Below, piece by piece: positions 57,943-64,000 of a stretch of DNA of 64,000 bases. Source of the DNA: Bacillus safensis FO-36b (GTDB taxonomy: Bacteria; Bacillota; Bacilli; Bacillales; Bacillaceae); NCBI RefSeq assembly GCF_000691165.1, contig NZ_ASJD01000001.1, positions 310,001 through 374,000 of the forward strand, read 5' to 3'. How positions within the stretch are numbered: the first letter of the stretch is position 1; each line of letters opens with the position of its first letter. The notes below the pieces were generated by a model. The model searched no databases. It was not told where the DNA came from and worked only from the letters and a program-made list of their open reading frames with translations. The position numbers and the translations under genes were made by a program.

Positions 57943-58695
57943 ATGCTGCTTTTTCAACATAAAACCGTCATCGTCACAGGCGCAGCCAATGGTATTGGTG
58001 AAGCGATCGCCTGCGGTTATGCAAAAGAAGGGGCGCGTGTGGTGCTTGCGGATATAGATGAAGAGAAGGGGAAGCGTTTGGAGGAGCAGCTGAGAAAAGA
58101 GTCCTGTGAAGTTTATTTCATTAAAACAGATGTGAAACAGGAGAAGGATATTCAGCGCTTAATGTCGTTTGCGGCGGAGCACTGCAAAACGATTGATATT
58201 CTCATCAACAATGCCGGCGTCATGTGCACAGCATCGCCTTATGAGTTAACGGTCGATGAGTGGGATCATGTGCTGCATACAAATGTAAGAGGGACTTTTT
58301 TATGCGCTAGAGAAGCAGCACGTTATATCAAAGAGAATCCAAACGGCGGTTCCATTGTGAACATTTCATCTACCCGTGCGACCATGTCAGAGCCTCATAC
58401 GGAAGCATATGCTGCATCAAAAGGCGGGATTTCCGCGCTTACTCATGCCTTGGCGGTTTCTTTTAGTCAGGATCATATTACGGTGAATAGCATTTCCCCT
58501 GGATGGATTGAAACGAAAGATGAGAAAAGTCTTCGAGAAATTGACCATCAGCAGCATCTTTCCAATCGAGTGGGTACGCCAAAGGATATTGTGAAAGCCT
58601 GTTTTTATTTAACTGATGAAGACAATCAATTTGTGACCGGCACAGATTTGGTTGTTGATGGCGGCATGACTAGAAAAATGATTTATGCGGATTAA
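57943..58695 (+). CDS. Short-chain dehydrogenase/reductase (intact copy)
   Basis: A 250-aa classical SDR with the NAD(P) motif TGAANGIGEAIA (residues about 12-23), an acidic residue after beta-2 (ADIDEEK) suggesting NAD preference, NNAG (about 90-93), the catalytic Ser in NISSTRA and YAASKGG (Tyr about 154, Lys 158), and the C-terminal VTGTDLVVDGGMTRKM. It resembles glucose 1-dehydrogenase and 3-oxoacyl-ACP reductase types; substrate unknown. GAGAAAGGATTGG precedes the ATG. A 5' fragment of a close relative is at 54628. Confidence 0.85.
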   Translation: MLLFQHKTVIVTGAANGIGEAIACGYAKEGARVVLADIDEEKGKRLEEQLRKESCEVYFIKTDVKQEKDIQRLMSFAAEHCKTIDILINNAGVMCTASPYELTVDEWDHVLHTNVRGTFLCAREAARYIKENPNGGSIVNISSTRATMSEPHTEAYAASKGGISALTHALAVSFSQDHITVNSISPGWIETKDEKSLREIDHQQHLSNRVGTPKDIVKACFYLTDEDNQFVTGTDLVVDGGMTRKMIYAD

Positions 58696-58708
58696 CATGA
58701 AAAAAATA

Positions 58709-58737
58709 TTGACGCTTTGATCGAGGCGCAGTACAAT
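58709..58737 (+). promoter_or_regulatory. Sigma-A promoter of the MFS T-box transcript
   Basis: TTGACG (58709-58714), 17-bp spacer and TACAAT (58732-58737). Confidence 0.8.
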
Positions 58738-58743
58738 ATGTAA

Positions 58744-59044
58744 CAATTCAGCTGAAGATCGTGATGAAAAAAAGACACAGCGCAAATAGAGAAGAGTACA
58801 TCATAGCTGCCCCACACAGAGAACTCCGTGAAGCTGAGAAGGAGCTGGGAAGCATGATGGAACCAAGCCTCTTAGCTCTGCACCGGATTCCCTCGGATGG
58901 TGGTGCAGCGAACTTCTCCCGTTACAGAGAAGGGTGAATGATCACCCGCTAAGGTTCATCTGGCAACAGATGAATGAACTGAGGTGGCAACGCGGAGTAA
59001 ATCCCGTCCTCAAGACAGACATGTCTTGGGGGCGGGATTTTTTT
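58744..59044 (+). promoter_or_regulatory. T-box riboswitch, probably proline type, upstream of an MFS gene
   Basis: AGTA (58795-58798), stem CATCAT (58799-58804)/ATGATG (58854-58859), then GAA-CCA-A (58860-58866), the same arrangement as the Ala T-box in this window, so the specifier is CCA (Pro). The T-box is GAGGTGGCAACGCGG (58981-58995). The terminator AATCCCGTCCTCAAGAC/GTCTTGGGGGCGGGATT ends in T (59038-59044). The variable base after TGG is C, which does not fit an A73 discriminator well. Confidence 0.88.
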
Positions 59045-59063
59045 ATGACAAATAGGGGGGATC

Positions 59064-60287
59064 ATGATGAAAAAACATTGGCGGGATATGAGTATTTTAC
59101 TTGGAGCCATCGGGATTGCGAACATAGGAGAATGGATTTATATGATTGCCCTCCATTTGCTTATTTTTCAAGAAACGGGCTCTGTACTTGCTGTAACAGC
59201 AGTTTATTTGCTAAGACCGGCTGCTGCTCTTTTGACCAATAGCTGGTCCGGCAGTTTGATTGACAGGCTGAATCAGCGGAATGTGATGATCAGTTTAGAT
59301 ATTACCCGTGCTCTGCTCATTGCATGCATCCCTTTTGCCTTATTTTCAGGACATCTGCTCATTCTGTATGTCATGGTGTTTTTCATACAGATGGCACAAG
59401 CGATGTTTCATCCAGCGTCGATGGTGTATATGACAGGACTAATCCCGGCGGATAACCGAAAACGGTTTAATGCCATTCGCTCTTTATTACAATCCGGTGG
59501 ATTTTTACTTGGGCCCGCAGCAGCAGGTCTGCTCTTTCTCATCGGGACTCCTGTGCTTTCAATTTATGTAAATGCGATCTGCCTGTTGATATCTGCTTTG
59601 TTAACGATGTGTTTACCGAATTTGCTCAAAATAGATGCTGGCCAAAAGGCGTTTTCCCTTTCAATGTTAAAAGAAGATGCAAAGCTTGTTCTGCGTTTTA
59701 GTCTGACGTCACGCCAGATCATGACGGTATATTTATTATTTAGTGCCGCGATATCGGTCCTTCCTACGGCCATAGACTCACTTGAAACAGCCTTTGCAAA
59801 AGAAGTATTGATGCTGACTGATACACAATATGGCCTTCTTGTCAGTATAGCTGGAGCGGGTATTATCGCAGGGGCAAGTCTTAATTCGGTCATTGTCGAA
59901 AGGCTGTCAGTTTCGCTGATGCTTGGAATCGGCAGTTTGTTTGTGGCGTTTGGCTATCTTATTTATGCATTTTCCAGCAGTCTAGTTGCAGCCGCCGGTG
60001 GATTTTTTATATTAGCCTTCTTTTTAGCATTTGCGAATACAGGTTTTATGACGTTCTATCAAACAAATATCCCCGTAGAGGTGATGGGGAGGGTAGCCAG
60101 CTTTTATGCTTTGGTTGAAGCCATTCTGACGATGACCATGACAGGAATATTCGGCGGACTCGCTCATATTCTATCGATCAGAATTTCCGTCATCATTGGG
60201 TGTCTATGTATGCTTCTTATCTGTCTATTGCTATGTTTTGTCATCTTTCGTCCATTGACTGTCAAAAAAATAGTGCATCCTACTTAG
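59064..60287 (+). CDS. MFS transporter (EntS/MefA-like) under T-box control
   Basis: A 407-aa protein with about 12 hydrophobic helices and the MFS_3 plan, including SGSLIDRLNQRNVMISLDITRA (loop 2-3; core GxLIDRxxxR) and the LIPADNRKRFNAIRSLLQSGGFLLGPA region. Relatives export siderophores or macrolides. The T-box implies expression under amino-acid shortage, so an amino acid, peptide or related compound may be carried; this is inference. AGGGGGG stands before two adjacent ATGs (59064 and 59067); either may be used. Confidence 0.85.
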   Translation: MMKKHWRDMSILLGAIGIANIGEWIYMIALHLLIFQETGSVLAVTAVYLLRPAAALLTNSWSGSLIDRLNQRNVMISLDITRALLIACIPFALFSGHLLILYVMVFFIQMAQAMFHPASMVYMTGLIPADNRKRFNAIRSLLQSGGFLLGPAAAGLLFLIGTPVLSIYVNAICLLISALLTMCLPNLLKIDAGQKAFSLSMLKEDAKLVLRFSLTSRQIMTVYLLFSAAISVLPTAIDSLETAFAKEVLMLTDTQYGLLVSIAGAGIIAGASLNSVIVERLSVSLMLGIGSLFVAFGYLIYAFSSSLVAAAGGFFILAFFLAFANTGFMTFYQTNIPVEVMGRVASFYALVEAILTMTMTGIFGGLAHILSIRISVIIGCLCMLLICLLLCFVIFRPLTVKKIVHPT

Positions 60288-60357
60288 AAAATTAAAAAAA
60301 TTATGTTATCATTATTTAAGTAAGTTAATTAAATTGATGAGAAAAGGAGTCTTATAA

Positions 60358-61398
60358 ATGAAAGCACTACGCTGGCACGATCAAAAGGACATTCGACTAG
60401 AGGAAATTGATGAACCAACAGTTGCTCCAGGAAAAGTGAAACTTAAAGTAAAATGGTGCGGCATTTGCGGTAGTGATTTACATGAATATTTAGGCGGACC
60501 GATCTTCATTCCTGTGAATGAACCTCATCCACTTACAAAAGAAAAAGCACCCGTTACACTGGGACACGAGTTCTCTGGTGAAGTTGTTGAAGTAGGAGAA
60601 GGCGTGAGCAATTACAAAGTAGGCGATCGAGTGGTGGTTGAACCTATTTTTGCAACTCACGGGCATCAAGGTGCTTATAACTTAGACGAAAACATGGGCT
60701 TTTTAGGACTTGCCGGAGGCGGCGGTGGATTCTCTGAATATGTATCAGTCGATGAAGAATTACTTCATTTATTACCAGACGAAATCTCATATGAGCAAGG
60801 CGCGCTTGTCGAGCCTTCTGCAGTTGCTTTATATGCGGTTCGTTCTAGTAAAGTACAAGCTGGGGATACAGCGGCTGTGTTTGGCTGCGGACCAATCGGT
60901 TTACTTGTCATTGAAGCATTAAAAGCAGCTGGTGCTACTGATATTTATGCAGTTGAATTATCAAAAGAGCGCCAAGTGAAAGCAAAAGAGCTTGGAGCGA
61001 TCATTGTAGATCCATCTCAGTATGAAGATGTTGTTCAAGAAATTGCTCGCCGTACAAACGGTGGCGTCGATGTTTCTTTTGAAGTGACAGGTGTACCTGT
61101 TGTATTGAAGCAAGCAATCCAATCAACTAGAATTTCAGGCGAAACAGTGATTGTAAGCATTTGGGAAAAAGGCGCAGAAATTATGCCGAATGACATTGTC
61201 ATTAAAGAACGTACAGTAAAAGGAATTATCGGCTACAGAGACGTATTCCCATCTGTATTAAACCTAATGAGAAAAGGCTATTTCTCTGCAGACACACTCG
61301 TCACGAAAAAAATCAAGCTGGACGATGTGATCGAGGATGGCTTCCATGCATTAATCAATGAAAAAGATCAAGTGAAAATTTTAGTCAGTGCTGAATAA
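60358..61398 (+). CDS. bdhA: (R,R)-butanediol dehydrogenase / acetoin reductase
   Basis: A 346-aa zinc medium-chain dehydrogenase. Catalytic zinc ligands are in WCGICGSDLHEY (Cys about 37) and TLGHEFSGEV (His about 70), with the VEPSAVALYAV glutamate. The Rossmann motif is AVFGCGPIGLLVIEALKAAGA. It lacks the usual four-Cys structural zinc lobe, as does BdhA of B. subtilis. It interconverts acetoin and 2,3-butanediol with NAD. GAAAAGGAG precedes the ATG. Confidence 0.9.
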   Translation: MKALRWHDQKDIRLEEIDEPTVAPGKVKLKVKWCGICGSDLHEYLGGPIFIPVNEPHPLTKEKAPVTLGHEFSGEVVEVGEGVSNYKVGDRVVVEPIFATHGHQGAYNLDENMGFLGLAGGGGGFSEYVSVDEELLHLLPDEISYEQGALVEPSAVALYAVRSSKVQAGDTAAVFGCGPIGLLVIEALKAAGATDIYAVELSKERQVKAKELGAIIVDPSQYEDVVQEIARRTNGGVDVSFEVTGVPVVLKQAIQSTRISGETVIVSIWEKGAEIMPNDIVIKERTVKGIIGYRDVFPSVLNLMRKGYFSADTLVTKKIKLDDVIEDGFHALINEKDQVKILVSAE

Positions 61399-61409
61399 GT
61401 AAGATAACA

Positions 61410-61440
61410 AAGAGGATGGCATAAGCCATTCTCTTTTTTT
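61410..61440 (+). terminator. Terminator after bdhA
   Basis: AGAGGATGGC / GCCATTCTCT followed by seven T. Confidence 0.85.
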
Positions 61441-61524
61441 ATGTATTCAGATCATTTTCATAAAGAGAGCTGCGGTTGAATAGTGATAATTGAAAAGATG
61501 TTTCATGATAAGGGAGATGACATC

Positions 61525-62355
61525 GTGTTTTATCACATCAAAGAATTGCAATATGAAGCAAAGCCCTCAAAGCCTGATGCGGTTTATGCAAAGAAATTAC
61601 AAGAAGTATTAGGCGGTCAATATGGTGAAATCAGCGTGATGATGCAATATTTATTTCAAGGCTTTAATTGCCGGGCAGATCAAAAATATAGGGATTTATT
61701 ATTTGACGTAGGAACAGAGGAAATTGGTCATGTCGAAATGCTGGCAACGATGATTGCGCGTTTACTTGATAATGCACCAGTTAAAGAACAAGAAGAGGCG
61801 TACCAAAGTGATCCTGCACTTGCAGCTGTCATGGGCGGAATGAACCCGCAGCATGCGATTGTTGCAGGTTTAGGGGCAATGGCAGCGGATAGTCAAGGAT
61901 ACCCGTGGAATGCCAAATACATCATTTCAAGCGGAAATTTAATGGCGGATTTCAGAGCCAATTTAAATGCAGAGGCCCAGGGCCGCCTTCAGGTCACAAG
62001 ACTTTACGAAATGACAGATGACCGCGGCGTCAAAGATATGCTCTCCTTCCTCATTGCTCGTGATACATACCATCAAAATATGTGGCTTGCCGCAATTAAA
62101 GAATTAGAAGAGCGAGAAGGAGATGTCGTCGTACCAACCACCTTCCCTCGTTCACTAGAAAAACAGCAAGTATCCTATGACTTGTTTAACTTCTCAAGAG
62201 GGGAAGAAAGTAAGCAAGGCAGATGGGCACATGGCCGCAGCATGGATGGAAAAGGAGAGTTCAGATATATTTCTGCACCTGTCGTATTCGGCTCTGCACC
62301 AAAGCTCAAACCCGCACCAAAAGAACTATTTAACACACCAAAAAAGGGTGAATAA
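61525..62355 (+). CDS. Manganese catalase
   Basis: A 276-aa di-manganese catalase that breaks down hydrogen peroxide; similar to B. subtilis YdbD and spore-coat CotJC. The metal-binding glutamate and histidine motifs are QYGEISVMMQYLFQG (about 33-47), DVGTEEIGHVEMLATMI (about 65-81) and a later NAEAQGRLQVTRLYEM with DTYHQNMWLAAI. GTG 61525 gives FYHIKELQYEAKPSKPD, the usual N-terminus, with AAGGGAG 8 bp upstream; the frame's earlier in-frame starts lack a site. Confidence 0.9.
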   Translation: MFYHIKELQYEAKPSKPDAVYAKKLQEVLGGQYGEISVMMQYLFQGFNCRADQKYRDLLFDVGTEEIGHVEMLATMIARLLDNAPVKEQEEAYQSDPALAAVMGGMNPQHAIVAGLGAMAADSQGYPWNAKYIISSGNLMADFRANLNAEAQGRLQVTRLYEMTDDRGVKDMLSFLIARDTYHQNMWLAAIKELEEREGDVVVPTTFPRSLEKQQVSYDLFNFSRGEESKQGRWAHGRSMDGKGEFRYISAPVVFGSAPKLKPAPKELFNTPKKGE

Positions 62356-62392
62356 AAAAGTCGATCAGGTTTTTGTGCCTGATCGACTTTTT
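62354..62392. terminator. Bidirectional terminator between catalase and ABC permease genes
   Basis: A 15-bp stem AAAAAGTCGATCAGG / CCTGATCGACTTTTT. Confidence 0.9.
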
Positions 62393-63104
62393 AACGTCCG
62401 AGAGTTCTTCCGTATACACTGACACGTTTCTCTAATAATGCAAAGGCTAATTCAAAGACAATGCTCAGCAGCCAATAGATCAAAGCAGAGACGAGATAAG
62501 TTTCTAAAAACTGATAGCCGTCATTTGCAATGATCCGGGAAATACCCATGATTTCGAGTACCCCAATTGTAAACGCAAGAGATGTCGCTTTTAATAACTG
62601 AACGAGCTGATTGCCTAGGTTTGGTAAGGCCACAACAAATGCCTGCGGCAAAATAATACGTATCATCGCCTGACGTGTGGTCATGCCTACAATTTTTGCC
62701 GCTTCAAGCTGCCCTTTGTCTACTGCCAGAAGTGCACTTCGGACCACCTCTGTTAAATGAGCGGCTGAATGCAGGCTGAAGGTAATAAGAGCCACAGCTA
62801 AAGGGGAGACCATATCCGGATGAAAGGTCAGTCCGAATGTGCCGCTCATACTGGTTAGAAGAAAAGGGAGCCCATAAAAGAAAGCGAACAGTTGAACAAT
62901 AAGCGGCGTTCCTCTAAAAAAGGAGACGTATAGCGTAACGAGCTGTCTGAGTACAGGGATGCGAAAGAGGCGAATGAAAGCAAAAACAGATCCGATCACA
63001 AGACTCACAGCCATGGAAACAAGAGCAATTAATAAGGTGAAAGGAACACCTTTTAGAATATGTGGTACTTGGTCAATCGCAAATGGAATATCAATGGTTT
63101 GCAT
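62391..63104 (-). CDS. Polar amino-acid ABC transporter permease (TcyM-like)
   Basis: A 237-aa HisM-family permease with five helices and the EAA loop LEAAKIVGMTTRQAMIRIIL. ATG 63104 has AGGAGG 7 bp upstream. It follows a second permease and a binding-protein gene. The order binding protein-permease-permease resembles the TcyJKLMN cystine importer; cystine is therefore a guess, and other polar amino acids are possible. Confidence 0.78.
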   Translation of the reverse strand: MQTIDIPFAIDQVPHILKGVPFTLLIALVSMAVSLVIGSVFAFIRLFRIPVLRQLVTLYVSFFRGTPLIVQLFAFFYGLPFLLTSMSGTFGLTFHPDMVSPLAVALITFSLHSAAHLTEVVRSALLAVDKGQLEAAKIVGMTTRQAMIRIILPQAFVVALPNLGNQLVQLLKATSLAFTIGVLEIMGISRIIANDGYQFLETYLVSALIYWLLSIVFELAFALLEKRVSVYGRTLGR

Positions 63105-63116
63105 CAAATCGCCTCC

Positions 63117-63815
63117 TTAACGTGACAGACTGGTACGGCCTTTTACAAATTTCTTTTCAAGCAGCATGGTGACTAGTTCAATGCTCATACAAATGAGCCA
63201 GTACACAATCGCAATGATCACATACACTTCAAACATGCCGATTCCATAGTTATTTCCTAAGATGATCTTCACCTGTCCCATAATATCGATGAGTCCGATC
63301 GTAAAGGCAATCGCCGTGTCTTTCACAAGATCAATGGTGTAATTTCCGAGGTTTGGCAGGGCAATGAGAAAGGCCTGCGGGATAATGATCCTGATCAAGG
63401 CCTGTGTATCTGTCATCCCCACAATGTAGGCGGCTTCCAGCTGATCCTTCCCAACAGACGAATACGCACTGCGAAAAACTTCAGATAAATAAGCCCCCGT
63501 ATGTAAAGAGAACGTCATCATCACAAATAACACACGATCCCAATGATTGATTTGAATTCCTGCCACAAGTAAAAGCTGAGGAAGTCCAAAATAAATTAAG
63601 AATAACTGAACAATTAATGGCGTACTTCGTGTAAAAGATAAATAGATAACAGCCAATTGCTTCAGCACTGGGATTTGTTTTATACGAATGCATGCAAATA
63701 AGAGCCCTATTATGATGGCGAAAAACAATGACACCGCAATAATGAGAAAAGTGAGTGGCAGGCGTTCAAGCACCTGTAAAAAGATTCGCAGCCAATCTCC
63801 AGCTGTAAACGTCAT
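63117..63815 (-). CDS. Polar amino-acid ABC transporter permease (TcyL-like)
   Basis: A 232-aa permease with five helices, the family stretch YLSFTRSTPLIVQLFLIYFGLP (core STPLIVQ) and the EAA loop LEAAYIVGMTDTQALIRIII. Its ATG overlaps the stop codon of the upstream binding-protein gene by 4 bp (ATGA) and its end is 12 bp from the next permease start, so the three genes form one operon. Substrate not certain. Confidence 0.78.
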   Translation of the reverse strand: MTFTAGDWLRIFLQVLERLPLTFLIIAVSLFFAIIIGLLFACIRIKQIPVLKQLAVIYLSFTRSTPLIVQLFLIYFGLPQLLLVAGIQINHWDRVLFVMMTFSLHTGAYLSEVFRSAYSSVGKDQLEAAYIVGMTDTQALIRIIIPQAFLIALPNLGNYTIDLVKDTAIAFTIGLIDIMGQVKIILGNNYGIGMFEVYVIIAIVYWLICMSIELVTMLLEKKFVKGRTSLSR

Positions 63816-64000
63816 GACGCTTCCTTCCTTTCTTCATATTGATAGCCTTGCTCTGAGATGTAGTCAATATCTTGAAAGAAATCAACCCCAAACCACTTTT
63901 TCGCAAGCTTAGGTAGTGTTCCATCATCAATCATCTCTTGTGTGACCCGGTCCAAATCTGCTGCAAGCTGCTTCTCACTCGGCTGTAAGACAAGATAAAT
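63812..64000 (-). CDS. Amino-acid ABC transporter binding protein, C-terminal 62 residues (runs off window)
   Basis: The frame open to the window edge ends with QLAADLDRVTQEMIDDGTLP and LAKKWFGVDF, the usual C-terminal pattern of SBP_bac_3 solute-binding proteins (Asp-Gly-T/E followed by KKWFG). The rest, including any lipoprotein signal, is outside the window. First visible gene of the operon with the two permeases. Confidence 0.8.
   Translation of the reverse strand: MYLVLQPSEKQLAADLDRVTQEMIDDGTLPKLAKKWFGVDFFQDIDYISEQGYQYEERKEAS

Noticed and set aside
58934-59242. 102-codon frame across the end of the T-box
   Set aside because: It runs through the T-box antiterminator/terminator and overlaps the MFS gene in another frame; no ribosome binding site.

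Overview
The window comes from the chromosome of a Bacillus of the B. pumilus group (B. pumilus, B. safensis or B. altitudinis type). Protein sequences and gene order from spoVB to yrhC follow the B. subtilis spoVB-comN-secDF ... yrrT-mtnN-mccA-mccB-yrhC region. The AT-rich signals, strong AGGAGG-type ribosome binding sites and frequent TTG/GTG starts also fit. The species call is an inference from protein similarity recalled from memory; no search was run.

From 1 to about 33,600 the layout is conserved core. It holds spoVB (partial), comN, secDF, yrvC, yrvD, recJ, apt, relA and dtd, then a cell-wall amidase on the minus strand. A His-type T-box precedes hisS-aspS, followed by 6S RNA (bsrA), tcdA (yrvM) and rarA. 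Next are cymR-iscS-mnmA, yrrB, recD2, yrrD, yrzR and yrzQ, then the glutamine ABC transporter glnQHMP on the minus strand and yrrI. An Ala T-box precedes alaS-yrzL-yrrK-yrzB. These genes serve stringent response, tRNA charging and modification, cysteine and sulfur metabolism, DNA repair and secretion.

At 33,665-36,855 sits a yhfUTS-like operon (BioY transporter, acyl-CoA ligase, thiolase). A clear BirA-type dyad overlaps its -35 box. To my knowledge B. subtilis carries this operon elsewhere. Core order then resumes with mltG, trmR, two U32 peptidase-family tRNA hydroxylation genes, udk, a small secreted Ig-like protein (accessory), greA, pbpI, yrrS, yrzA and the methionine-to-cysteine operon yrrT-mtnN-mccA-mccB-yrhC. 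CymR, encoded at 18.3 kb, is expected to control that operon.

From about 50,300 to the end the window is accessory. A run of micro-genes includes a YrzI-like protein, a Tyr-rich 53-aa protein and a YjcZ-type glycine-rich protein. A yrhH-like methyltransferase has an ECF-sigma-type promoter. A formaldehyde dehydrogenase-like enzyme, another methyltransferase, a truncated SDR gene and a decayed regulator-like remnant follow. Then come an acetyltransferase plus ABC exporter pair, an IS1182-type transposase remnant and an intact SDR gene. A T-box with a CCA (Pro) specifier lies in front of an MFS transporter. The end holds butanediol dehydrogenase, manganese catalase and a polar amino-acid (possibly cystine) ABC transporter cut by the window edge.

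The most interesting points are the T-box on the MFS gene and the rearrangement scars around 54.6-57.9 kb. Also notable are a hairpin repeat module present at 25.2 and 45.8 kb, the hairpin that covers the pbpI ribosome binding site, and the micro-gene cluster at 50.3-51.2 kb.
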